A stretch of DNA of 64,000 nucleotides from Ligustrum vulgare (Eukaryota > Streptophyta > Magnoliopsida > Lamiales > Oleaceae): NCBI GenBank assembly GCA_963555705.1, contig OY743190.1, positions 36,686,929 through 36,750,928 of the forward strand, read 5' to 3'. Position 1 is the stretch's first letter. Every line of letters starts with the position of its first letter. Under the pieces are notes generated by a model that saw only the letters and a program-made list of their open reading frames with translations, had not been told where the DNA came from and searched no databases. Shown piece by piece: positions 45,079 to 54,995 of the stretch. Position numbers and translations under genes: made by a program.

Positions 45079-45846
45079 TCATGGCACTTTAAATGAAGCT
45101 TTTGATGTCCTGCCCAGTGTGCCTATTCTGGATTTTCTCCACTCTTCAGTTGTGCGAAGCACTTGCACCTTGCTCTTCCCAAAGTCATGGGACTTGCCTA
45201 TTCCATCCAATTCAAACTCAATAATGTAGACTTGCTCCTCCTCAAGTGGTTTAATCACGAAATCAATTATTGGACAATCAATGAAGTTGAGAGTATTTGA
45301 TTTGTTCTCTTCTTTATTAATTTCCAATTCTTCATGTGATTCTTGTGTGACTAAATTATCATTCTCTTCAAGCTCGTCTACATTAGTTAATGTTTCCTCG
45401 GATTGAATGATCGATTCAAAATATGAATCCATGGGCAACGGAAAGTTTTTCCTATTTATCCCCAAGAGTGGATCATAACCCCACATTTTAAATCCTTCCC
45501 AATACATGTAATCTCCCATAGGCATATCATCCTCATCCAACTTGGCAAGCTCATAGTAATATTTTGCTAGTACCTTCTCATTCAATAGTGGAGGACCATC
45601 CCCCAAAAGAGTGATGTCCTCATCCCAATTATCCGGTACACAATCTCCTAAGAGCATGTAACTCACATCCGATGTATCAATTGCTTGTTTTCGGCATTTC
45701 AAATATTGTCTAAACCCAATAAGCTTCGACGTAATCAAACTATTGCCCGAAAACAAACATTGTCCATTACAATGCATCTTGTAACAAATTTCACAACTTG
45801 AATATTCTTCAAGCATGTATTCATCACCCATGTTGAGATTGTTCAT
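45079..45846 (-). CDS. Unfamiliar 255-codon ORF of the nested element
   Basis: It begins about 200 bp after the PBS and is fully open from MNNLNMGDEY. It is strongly acidic with a Cys-rich start (CEICYKMHCNGQC). It has no gag zinc knuckle, protease, RT or integrase motif and no membrane helix. Its position equals that of gag in an intact element, yet it does not look like gag. It may be a lineage-specific protein of a non-autonomous family. Function unknown. Confidence 0.5.
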   Translation of the reverse strand: MNNLNMGDEYMLEEYSSCEICYKMHCNGQCLFSGNSLITSKLIGFRQYLKCRKQAIDTSDVSYMLLGDCVPDNWDEDITLLGDGPPLLNEKVLAKYYYELAKLDEDDMPMGDYMYWEGFKMWGYDPLLGINRKNFPLPMDSYFESIIQSEETLTNVDELEENDNLVTQESHEELEINKEENKSNTLNFIDCPIIDFVIKPLEEEQVYIIEFELDGIGKSHDFGKSKVQVLRTTEEWRKSRIGTLGRTSKASFKVP

Positions 45847-46023
45847 TGCAATTGCTTTCCTATTTTGCCAATGTTAGAATCAAATATACATAGAAAGAAA
45901 ACCAAACATAAGAAAGATTAGAATTGTGGTGGTTAACCAAAAATAACAAAATAAAACATAAAACAAAATAATTACAAATTGCTAAAACTAAAATTAACTA
46001 AAGTAATAATCAAAGTAAAAACA

Positions 46024-46046
46024 TTCCCCGGCAACGGCGCCAAAAA
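46024..46046 (-). other. Primer binding site of the nested element, tRNA-Asp type
   Basis: The minus strand reads TGGCGCCGTTGCCGGGGA next to the LTR end, complementary to the 3' end of plant tRNA-Asp and characteristic of Athila/Tat-type gypsy elements. Confidence 0.8.
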
Positions 46047-46048
46047 CT

Positions 46049-48270
46049 TGTTCGCTCAAAATAGTGTACCGCAAGCGCACGGGTCGCGTACAAGTAATAA
46101 AGTGGACTTTTTGAGTCCGGGTTGTCGATCACACGAGGAATGTTTACTCTAGATTATACAACTTTAATTAATTTAATTCTAACAATAAAACAAACACACA
46201 ATTAAAAGATGGATTTTTGTAAATTCTAAATTAAAGAAAATAATTTTAAACCAAATTAAAATAAGGAAAATGAAAGATAAAACGTGGTTGGGATTCATGA
46301 TTTCATTTAACCGTCGCCTAATTAATTTCTCAACATGCAAATTAACAAATTACTCATTTACAATGTTAGACCCGATTTTCCAAGCTTAGCCAATTACCTC
46401 TCTCGAGTGAAATCAACCCTAATCAATTGGTCTAACCTACTATATCTCTATGTCGATTAAGGTCCAATCAATTGCATTAACTCTTTGTGAAAATAGCTCA
46501 ATGGATCATCTAGGGTTTAAGGTATATCTCTATCCTTAACAAGAACCTAGAGCATTTGTTATTTGGTCTAAAATGCATAATATCTCTCGATTATCATACA
46601 CTTCACAAAACACATATTTGGTGATCAAGCAAACACATGTAATAATCTCAATAACAAACACACATGAAATAAGCATTTAATCAAATAGCAAATATTAAAA
46701 TTAATCCAAACTAGGTTAAATTCCATCAATCATCCCAACGTGCAAAATTTAGCTAAACATGTTGGAAGAAAAAGCGATAGATGATAATATTACAACCCGG
46801 AGTTTGAAGATTGAAATCAGAATTTGGCTCGCTGCTTGAGTTGCGTCCAGCCGCAACCTGGTTCATTGCAACTTCCTGTTGCAGCCTTGCGTCCACCTTG
46901 CGTCCAGCCGCAAGCCACAAACACCAGCCATCCAGTTTAGCAATCTGCAGTCCAGCCTCTCCTTTTATTGCTCAGCAATCAGCCTCAGTTCCAGCAGTAG
47001 CAGCTCAGATTCGAACCAGCAGGCTTGCAATCTGTTTGGACTAACAGCAGGTTCCTTCCTTCAGACTAGCAACACCAGCAGCAATCCAGAAACAGCCTGC
47101 ACTCTATTCTTTTCACCAGCAGACTCCTTTCTTGCTGCAGCAACTGGTTCAGTTGGCAGCAGCACCAGTTCACAGCTTCAATTCCACTGCAGTCTGTCAC
47201 CAGCAGTAGCAAACCAGAAGTCCAGTAGCCTCTCTTCGTTTCTGCAGTCCACCAAGCAGCAGCATCAATCACCAAATTCCACAGGCAGCAGCTGCAACTC
47301 AGGTCCAGATGTGAACCAGTCTGGCTGTGTTCTGGTGGTCTTCTTTGCAGCAGCCAGCAGCTTGCAGTAGTTTCCTCAGCTTCAGCAACAGGCAGCTCGT
47401 CCAGCAGTAAAATCCATCCTCCAGCAGAAGCCTCTGTTTGTGTATATGTAACTCAGCAGCAGCCTAGCATCTGCTTCCTCCCTCTTGCGTCCTTTCTTTT
47501 GCTGCCTCTGCAGCAGTCTCCAATTAAAGCACAGCAGCAGTAGCTGCTCTCCTTTCTAAGTTCAACTGGTTCTCTCCTTTTGTTTGCACCAGCCCGGCTG
47601 CCTCCTGGTTATGCAGCAATCAGCTGCTCCAGCCTCCTCTCCGTTTTTCACCAACTAGCTGCTGCCCTTTTCCTCCTATCTATCTTCTTTCTTCCTTCTG
47701 CCTATCTATCTCTCTTCTAAAACCAACACCAATCCGTGTATATGTATCAATCTATATCTAATGAAACCTGCAAATGGTTGCTGTCACCAACCATCCACAC
47801 ACGGTTTTTCTCCTCTCCCCCTGCATTTCCAGCTGATTGTATGTATATATGTGTGTTTTTCAGTACAGCTTCCTTCTCCATCATCTGCCCATCCTTCTCT
47901 GTCTCTCAGCATCACCTTTTCCATCATTTCCAGCTGCCTTCCAGCCTTTTTCCCATACTCTCCAGCAGAAAACACGTTCCCAGCCATGCTCTCCTGTCTT
48001 TTTCTTTCCAAAATTGCACTTTTGGTCCTTCAACTTTTTGGGATGTTGCAATTGAGTCCTCAAACTTTTGGTTTCTTTCAATTTGGTCCTCTTTAAGCTC
48101 AATTGCTCTTCTTTTAGCTCAATTTCTCTCCAATCTTGCCTATTTGCTTTCCAATTGAGTTTGTACCTAATTGTACAAGATAAACACAATTTATAAGTAG
48201 ATATTTGCTCAATTTGTCAATTAAAGTGCTAATTTAGGAACTAAATAAGTGTGTAAAAACACACTTATCA
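46049..48270 (-). repeat. 2.2-kb LTR of the nested element
   Basis: It is bounded by TG/CA; on the minus strand it starts TGATAAGTGTGTTTTTACAC, itself nearly palindromic with the next bases. Roughly 46830-47660 is filled with imperfect CAGCAG/TTGCAG/CCAGC units that produce spurious Ser/Ala/Gln-rich ORFs. Confidence 0.7.
46830..47660. repeat. CAG/CTG-rich degenerate repeat inside the nested LTR
   Basis: Dense but irregular CAGCAG, GCAGC and CCAGC motifs give strong compositional contrast to the AT-rich surroundings. No regular period is visible. Confidence 0.65.
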
Positions 48271-48275
48271 CTAGG

Positions 48276-48715
48276 TCTTGGCAGACTTCGTCACCAAACT
48301 CGGCCCAAGACCTTGGGGACCAGCAGGTCATGACAGGAAAGATGAGAGTTGGATTTTGCAAGTGGATGGAGCATCGAATGCCATGGGCTCGGGGGTTGGA
48401 ATCATACTAAGAAAAGATGATGGCACAATGGAGATTCAGTGCACAGTTAGGTTCGACTTCCCGGCCACTAATAATGATGTAGAGTATGAGGTTGTCATTG
48501 CCGGGCTTCAGGCCGCGCATCATCTCGAGGTCGAGCATGTTAAGGTCATGAGTGATTCACAGTTGGTGGTAGAACAAGTCAATGTCACTTTCGAAGCAAA
48601 AGGCAAGAATATGTCATCTTGCAAAATGGTGGTTTTGGACTTGCAAAGGACGTTCAAATCTCGCAGCATAAATAAAATACCAAGGTCTGCCAATCACAAA
48701 GCCGATGCCCTGTGA
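48276..48715 (+). pseudogene. gypsy B RNase H remnant
   Basis: ADFVTKLGPRPWGP, then WILQVDGASNAMGSGVGIIL, VEYEVVIAGLQAA and VMSDSQLVVEQVN match the archaeal-type RNase H of Tat-group elements, with the D of VDGAS, the E of YE and the D of SDSQL in place. It begins right at the edge of the nested block. Confidence 0.82.
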
Positions 48716-48856
48716 AGACTTACTTTTTCCAACTTGGATAACTTGGAAAGGACTATGTTTGTGTGAACACTTCATGTGCCCAGCATCACACAACAAGTCG
48801 ATGTGATGGATATATCGGAGCATGAGCCCTGTTGGATGGATCCAATCATTTAATAC

Positions 48857-49990
48857 TTGACGTTGGGAAAATTGCCTGATGACAAAGCAGAAGCTAGAAG
48901 GATCAAATCAAGAGCTCCAAGGTACACCATCATGCAGCGCACTTTATCCCGTCGGAGTTTCACACTTCCCTACTTTCGATGTTCGACCCCAAGAGAAGCA
49001 GCCATTGCTATAGCCGAAGTTCATGAAGGAATTTGTGGAAGACACCAAGGAGCAAGAGCTCTGTTAACAAAATTGGTAAGATACGATTACTACTGGCCAA
49101 CCATAAGGAAGGATACCGTCAACTCTGTGAGGACTTGTGATAAGTGCCAAAAGTTTGCATCCTGACTACATCAACTAGCGGAAGAGCTCTCTTCGATCTT
49201 ATTCCCATACCCGTTTGCACAATGGGGAATTGACATACTTGGGCCTTTTCCAATAGCTCGTGGCCAAGTTAAATTTTTAGCAGTGGCTGTGGTATACTTC
49301 ATAAAATGGGTAGAAGTTGAACCTTTCGCCGTAATCTCAGAGCAAAAGTTGGAGTCATTTGTCTGGATATCGATCATTTGCCATTTTGGTCTTCTGAAGA
49401 CATTGATCACTGAATTTAAGGATTGAACATAGGTTAATTTCAGTTTCACACCCGCAAAGAAATGGATTAGCTGATGTAACAAACAGACTTATCTTGCAAG
49501 ACCTGCGAACTCACCTTGACAGTGCCAAAGGTGATTGGCCTGATCTCCTTCCTGAAATTCTATGGACGAATCGAACAACATTCAAGATAGTAACCGGGGA
49601 AACCCTATTCATGCTAGCTTTTGGAATGAAAGCCGCTATTCCAGTAGAAGTGACGGTTCCCATCTTTCGCGCAATGACTGCAAAATCACCATATCATATT
49701 GAAGGGCAAAAGGAAAGTCCAGATCTCTTGGAAGAAGTCAAGGAAAATTCCGCCCAAAGAATAGTTGCTTATCAACAGGTCATGTCAAAGAAGTTTAATC
49801 TCCGAGTCAAAAAGAGGGACTTCGGAATGGGGGATCTTGTCTTGTGCCGAATTGAAGAATCTGGTCATCAACCTAGGAAGCTCGGGCCTATTTGGAAAGA
49901 ACCGTAAGAAGTCATTCGAAAAGTCGAGAAGGGCTCATAGAGTCTAAGAACTATGGACTCCAAGCCCCTTCCTTGACCATGGAACATCGA
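48857..49990 (+). pseudogene. gypsy B integrase, broken
   Basis: HHCC domain (VHEGICGRHQGARALL, YYWPTIRKD, CDKCQKFAS), a stop at 49165, then the core with WGIDILGPFP. Next is a second catalytic region reading LITEFKD, where a D-N sequence is expected. LPEILWTNRTTFKIVTGETL and the C-terminal RKLGPIWKEP follow in a last open stretch (49494-49907). Two or more stops disrupt it. Confidence 0.85.
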
Positions 49991-50346
49991 AAATCTGAAG
50001 CATTACTACAAATAGATAGCACGCCCCCGCGAGTTCTTTTCATCAATCATAAATTCATCTAATTATAGAAGAGTCGGGTCTACGAACCAATTGCTTTAAT
50101 TTTAATTACAGACTTGTACGTCCATTTATATTTTTGTCAGAAAGGTCGAGCCTGCGCGCCCAAGTTACTTAAGTCAGGGACTAGTACTCTTTTTCCTCAT
50201 CCAAATTTTTTCTCAAAGGGTTTTTCTTGGTAAGGTTTTAACGAGGCCCACAGTTCAGTCCCCCATTAATAAAAGTGTTTCTTCCAAAGAATTAGCGCAA
50301 GGACACCGAGCAATGGAATAACTTACAAGCTCGGCCAAATGACTGT

Positions 50347-50605
50347 ACAAGTTATTTCCTTACAAATAATTTACAATGTCTGTCACCGGCAAGACGTTAC
50401 AAATTATTTTCTTACAAATAATTTACAATATATGTCACATGGCAAGACGTAACAAATTATTTCCTTACAAATAATTTACAATGTTTGTCACCTAGGAAGA
50501 CGTTACAAATTATCTCCTTATAAATAATTTACAATGCCTATCACATGGCAAGATGTTACAAATTATTTCGCTACAAGTAATTTACAAGGTCGGCCGAAAT
50601 GCCCG
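50347..50605 (+). repeat. 53-bp tandem repeat after gypsy B integrase
   Basis: Nearly five copies of a unit containing ACAAATTATTTCCTTACAAA and TAATTTACAATG, then a TGTCACATGGCAAGACG linker, are spaced 52-53 bp apart. Related single motifs continue to about 50720, where GGTCGGCC/GGCCGACC palindromic words appear. Confidence 0.8.
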
Positions 50606-51089
50606 GCCTTACAAATTGTTTCCCTATGAAGAGTTATTGGATTGGCCCATGAGCCGACCTATTATTTACACAAAGTCAAGTGCTTAAGTCCTTCTTTGTA
50701 CAAAAAGTTATAAGGTCGGCCTATATGCCCGACCTTACAAAAAAATCCTAAAAATCACAAAGTCAAGGGCAAGACCCCTTTCTTGTGAGAAACTCATAAG
50801 GTCGACCAAAATGCTCGACCATATAAGGATTTACCTTCAAGGCATGAGGTCAAAGACTTGACCCTTTCATACAAAAAAGTTTTATAAGATCTGTATGTAT
50901 ACTCGACCTTATTAATAATTTACGAGTAAAACACACAAGTAAAAAGCACGTGCTCGGTAAAAAGCTTGCAAACTCATTCATAGTTAAAAAAAATTTACAA
51001 GTAGTCCGAGAGGCATACCCTGGGATTTTTACATCAAAATTTACTAATTTTTTAACAAGCTTCACTGCTAAGGGTCATGGTCACTCGCA

Positions 51090-52945
51090 TCACCTACTTC
51101 TTCATCAGAGGTTGCATCTCCTTCGTCCTCAAAGGGGGTCAGGTCAAGTCCCTCAGCCCCCAATGGAAACTGAGATAGCAGGCTTTTATTCAGATTAGTT
51201 GCATGGAGTTTGACCTACGCTTGGGTTTGCTTCATCCCTTGAGAATAAGACTGTAGGGCATAATTTCCTAGCTTAAGGTCCTCCGACCTCTTAAAGCCTC
51301 GACCCTGGTAGTAGTGAGTTCTTCACGAACACGACGAAGATCATCAGCAAGTTTGGAATTCTCCTCTCGAGCAAGATCTCGCTCTTGGGTCACCGGTAGC
51401 AGGTTAGACTCAATCCTAGCAAGCTTCTCCTCTGCAGCTCTAGCCTTCATGACCTCATATTATACAGAGTGCACGAGCTGGCTCGACGTCTCGTCACACT
51501 TAACCTCTTGATTGATAAACCCTCGCCCTATGCTGATCAGATAGAAATCGCAAGAAAAACTTTGTGTTATTATTAATGTACTAAATATATCAACGGTGAA
51601 AGCATAGATATACCTTCACAGCCGCGTTCATGAAATGGTAAACTCCTTGTTCAAGCGCCACTTCCTCTGAATATTTTTCCAATAGGCAGGGATGGAGACC
51701 TTTCTCCAACTTCTCTCTTAGGTTAGCTAATGTAGGGCCCTCAGGTACCATCTCAGGTGCAGGAGAAACATGCATGGGCTCCTCCAGAGGTGGAGGATGT
51801 CGAGTGTCTCGACCACCTTCGCTTTGAAGGGGAGCCTCCATGTTTCTCCTAGATGTCTCCCCCATACCGGATTGATCCTTGCGAGGCCTCTTCTGGTATC
51901 AGTGTCGCACGACCACATCATCTTTCCTTTTTTAGGCCGCATTTCGTGCCCTTTCCTTTGTTGCCTTACTCAGCCTGTCCCCATCAAATGCCATTCCTTT
52001 AGAATATAAAAAGGGAAGAGGAAGAAGCAAAAGATAAGAAAATAACGTGGAAGCCAAAAAGCATAAAGATTACAAAAGTTAAGTACATATTACTTAATTT
52101 ACAAGGTCGGATCCTACGGGGCTGCAAGTCAAGGCCGGCCTGACTCAAGATCTCATTGGTCGTCAAATCAGACGTCTCCTAGGCCAAGAGGCCAAAGTCA
52201 CATATCCTAACGGCATTGGCAAGAAGTTTGGCCATTTCCCCCTCGCTCTTACTTCCCATCTTATTGAAGCTATCTACGCCCGACCTCCTAAAATTCGATA
52301 GGTATATAGTTTCCCCTTCTCGGGGCTTCACGAAGAAGAACTTCTCCTTCCAATACTTTAAGGAGGAGGGAACCCACGGGACCTTGAAGCTCCCCTTCCC
52401 ACTTAAATACACAAAACAGTTACACTGGGGTAAGTACTTCAAGTCTAAAAGACATTTACACAAATCTACGGTAAGTTCAATCCCTAAACTCCCACATAGA
52501 ATGAAAAAATACACCAAGATTCTCCATCCATTGGGGGCGAGCTGACCAGGCACTATGCTCGAAGTGAGGAGAAAGTTAATGAAAAAATAATGGAGGGGAA
52601 ACCTGAGCCCAGCCACAAGGGCCTCATGGACCATCTCCCCTTCCCAACAATGGTATGACACATTGTCCTCTTCTGGAACCCGCGTTGTGTACCCGTTAGA
52701 TAGCTTAAATTTCCTCATATCTGCCTCCACCATATGCTCCTTCATCTTGCTATTAAAAGTTGGGAGCTCAAGGTCGGCCTCCCTCGATCTTCTGCCCAAA
52801 TTCGTATTATCCTCAACGCCCTCCTCACTACCTGACTCATCATCCCCGGAAGGTGGTGGCTTTAAAAAAACCTGACAGCTCGATCTAGAGGCTCGTCCAA
52901 AACTTCTACTTCCCTAAGGTCTCCAATAGTCACTTTCCTTACCAT
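51090..52945 (-). pseudogene. Antisense gene of gypsy B, broken
   Basis: A plausible start is ATG at 52945 (MVRKVTIGDLREVEVL), with a frame change at a run of A near 52865. The 52799-52179 part (206 codons) has LRFPLHYFFINFLLTS, QLAPNGWRILVYF and FVKPREGE, resembling the same putative gypsy-type transposon domain as the antisense genes of gypsy A and C but strongly diverged. A charged coiled-coil piece (LARIESNLLPVTQERDLARE) is at 51450-51268. Intron positions were not resolved, and the 3' end is approximate. Confidence 0.6.
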
Positions 52946-53102
52946 AATTTTTGAAAATAAGTTATATAAATAAGGAGGTCGGGAAAGTCGAGCTTACCTG
53001 AAGTGCTACTTTTTGTTGAAGTAACAGATCATGCAACTTGCTCGAAGAGTTCTCTGGTCTCTCAAAAAATTCGCAAAGTAAAATGAAAGGGAGGATAGGG
53101 AC

Positions 53103-53141
53103 CACACACACACACACACACAGATATATATATATATATAT
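53103..53141. repeat. (CA)n-(TA)n compound microsatellite
   Basis: About ten CA units run directly into about eight TA units, upstream of the antisense gene start of gypsy B. Confidence 0.9.
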
Positions 53142-53349
53142 GCAAAAAATGGAGGGAAATTTTTAAATCTCCACCTTTCACTTTAGACACTTGTCAAACA
53201 TCTAACTCAAGACTATTCACCTTTTAACATTGATTGAAGTGAGAATAGTTGGAAAAATGCATTACATGTTGTCAGAAATAAATATGACAGCTGTCAAAAA
53301 ATGAATGCACTCAGAGATCTATTCTCGATCCCTGGTGCAAGAGGGCCAA

Positions 53350-54130
53350 TGATCGGTACGATTTCACGGTCATAAAATTCAAGGATAAACTATAAGTCTT
53401 TTGAAGTATACAGGTCGGACCATCTTGACCAATAGGCCAACCCTAGTACCCGATCTATTCAAAAGGACTAATCATATAACAACTTAAGGGTCGGGCATGT
53501 AAGCCCGACCAATCATATAGACCGGGCATATTTCTCGACCTCAATGGATCATCCCCTTCACATATCCATAGGTCGGCCCACATGTCCGGACATATTCCAA
53601 TATTAAGTCGGGTGTTGCCCGACCACATTCTTATCTTGCCATATCATGGGTCTAATGGTCGGCCCTTCCCGGCCTCATTACATCAAAAGCCCTTACAAGC
53701 AGGCCTCGAGTTGTCTTTTATTTATGGGCTTCATCAATGGGCCACATTCTTGGGCTCCAAAACAAGATGCTCTCCATAAGGAAACATCCCAAAAAGGGAA
53801 ATTCAATCCTTATAAGGATTCTTCTCTTAAAAGGTAAGTTTACGCAAAAATGACTCCTTCTTATAATAGAAGAGGGTTACGGGCTTTTGAGCCCTATAAA
53901 TACAACTCCTCTAATCAAAATTTATTCATTCATCATTAATATAGTTTTCCAGTTAAATATTTCTCTTTCTACTTTTCTCTCCAGAAAACTAATTCTCGCA
54001 CCGAAGAGGTGACAGGGAGAATCCTTCTCGCCTTTTTTTGCAGGTCATCCAAGGCGAATTCATTCATCTTTTCCAGTGATCAAGCAGCTCCAGATCTTGC
54101 CACATCAAGGTTAGGAATTTTACAACATCA
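53350..54130 (+). repeat. 3' LTR of gypsy B (781 bp)
   Basis: It is collinear with the 5' LTR except for the 57-bp duplication and small indels, and is clearly more diverged than the LTR pair of gypsy A. It is preceded by the purine-rich GCAAGAGGGCCAA. Confidence 0.88.
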
Positions 54131-54135
54131 ATATC

Positions 54136-54481
54136 TTTTTATATATCATTAATGATAATTGAGATTCTATTAATTTTGATTTGATTCTCAATTTTGAACA
54201 GAATCTTCAGTGTGAAAAGAATATTTAGCAAAAATATTTTTATTTTTATTTTAAACTGTTTTGCAGTCTCCTATGCAAAAATAGCAAATCTCTCTCTCTC
54301 TCTCTACGGAGACCATCTTTCCTGGCCTAGAACTCCCATTAGGCTGCATTTGATAGCGATGGTGGAATTTGAGTGGAAAGAATATGAATTCATGAGAATT
54401 GGATGTTTTATGTGTTTGATTGATTTAATTTTCTAGGTGAAAAAAGTGGAAATTTTTTCAACTTTTGTTGTTTGATTGACA
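54136..54481. other. AT-rich spacer, no gene seen
   Basis: Short intergenic stretch between gypsy B and the copia fragment, with a (TC)n run near 54291. No open frame or repeat pair is convincing. Confidence 0.6.
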
Positions 54482-54994
54482 TTATTTTCCATGACAAATA
54501 AAGCAAAATTTAGTTATTTTAAAGAAATTTTCAAAATCTTTAAATAAAAGATTTGTCTTAGTTTCTTTTACTTTGCTTGTACCCATGTGTGTGATTTCTA
54601 ATGTATGCCAAATGTCAAATGCGGAATCACATGTGCAAATACGATTAAATTCATTTTTATCCAAAGCACAATAAAGTATATTTTTTGCCCTAGCATTTAA
54701 AGTCAATTTTCTCCTATCATTATCATCATATTCCTCTCTAGGTTTTGAAATAGTTTGATCCGGTTTTCCATCAACCTTAATGACTTTAGTAAGCCTATGA
54801 AGACCTTCTTCGATGACTTCCCAAATATTATAATCTATTGATTGAACAAAAATCATCATTCTAGTCTTCCAATAGTTATAATGTGTACCATCAAAGAAAG
54901 GAGGACGATTTGTAGAATGCCCCTCAAGATTATGGTTAGCCATTAACTCAAGATTGTAAAATCTTAAAAATGAGCACCTAAGCTCTGATACCAA
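54482..54994 (-). pseudogene. copia gag N-terminal fragment
   Basis: MANHNLEGHSTNRPPFFDGT and then YNYWKTRMMIFVQSIDYNIW, LTLNARAKNILYCALDKNEF and FDIWHTLEITHMGTSKVKE are the DUF4219/UBN2 gag start of a TNT1-94-type copia group. The likely start is the internal methionine of MANHN. It ends after about 150 residues, well short of the zinc knuckle. Confidence 0.85.
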
Positions 54995-54995
54995 T

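Larger units (their letters stand above)
44001..48270 (-). mobile_element. Nested, truncated gypsy-type element on the minus strand
   Basis: It has a 5' LTR at its right end, a tRNA-Asp-type PBS, one ORF, and polypurine AAGTTTGGGGG motifs near 44107 and 44427, but no left LTR. A GGTTGCCTCCCATTAAGCGC segment near 45010 is a conserved sequence of several plant gypsy groups. The host RT is interrupted at its left edge and the host RNase H resumes at its right edge without a target duplication. A deletion therefore removed its 3' end together with part of gypsy B. Confidence 0.7.
40242..54130 (+). mobile_element. Ty3/gypsy element B (Tat-like) with nested insertion and antisense gene
   Basis: LTRs begin TGATCGG and end in ATCA. 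The flanks ATATT (left) and ATATC (right) are a likely target duplication with one change. Plus-strand order is PBS, gag, protease, RT, a foreign block, RNase H, integrase, then a 53-bp repeat array. A minus-strand gene and a purine-rich GCAAGAGGGCCAA before the 3' LTR follow. Gag ending, protease (VDN-type) and antisense gene place it in the Tat group. Many stops interrupt every domain, so it is older than gypsy A. Confidence 0.88.

Noticed and set aside
46879..47370. Ser/Ala/Gln-rich 163-codon plus-strand ORF
   Set aside because: It lies within the CAG-rich part of a long LTR, and composition alone explains the open frame.
47736..48158. Ser/Phe/Pro-rich plus-strand ORFs of 72-140 codons
   Set aside because: They overlap each other in different frames within the 2.2-kb LTR, in pyrimidine-rich sequence without conservation.
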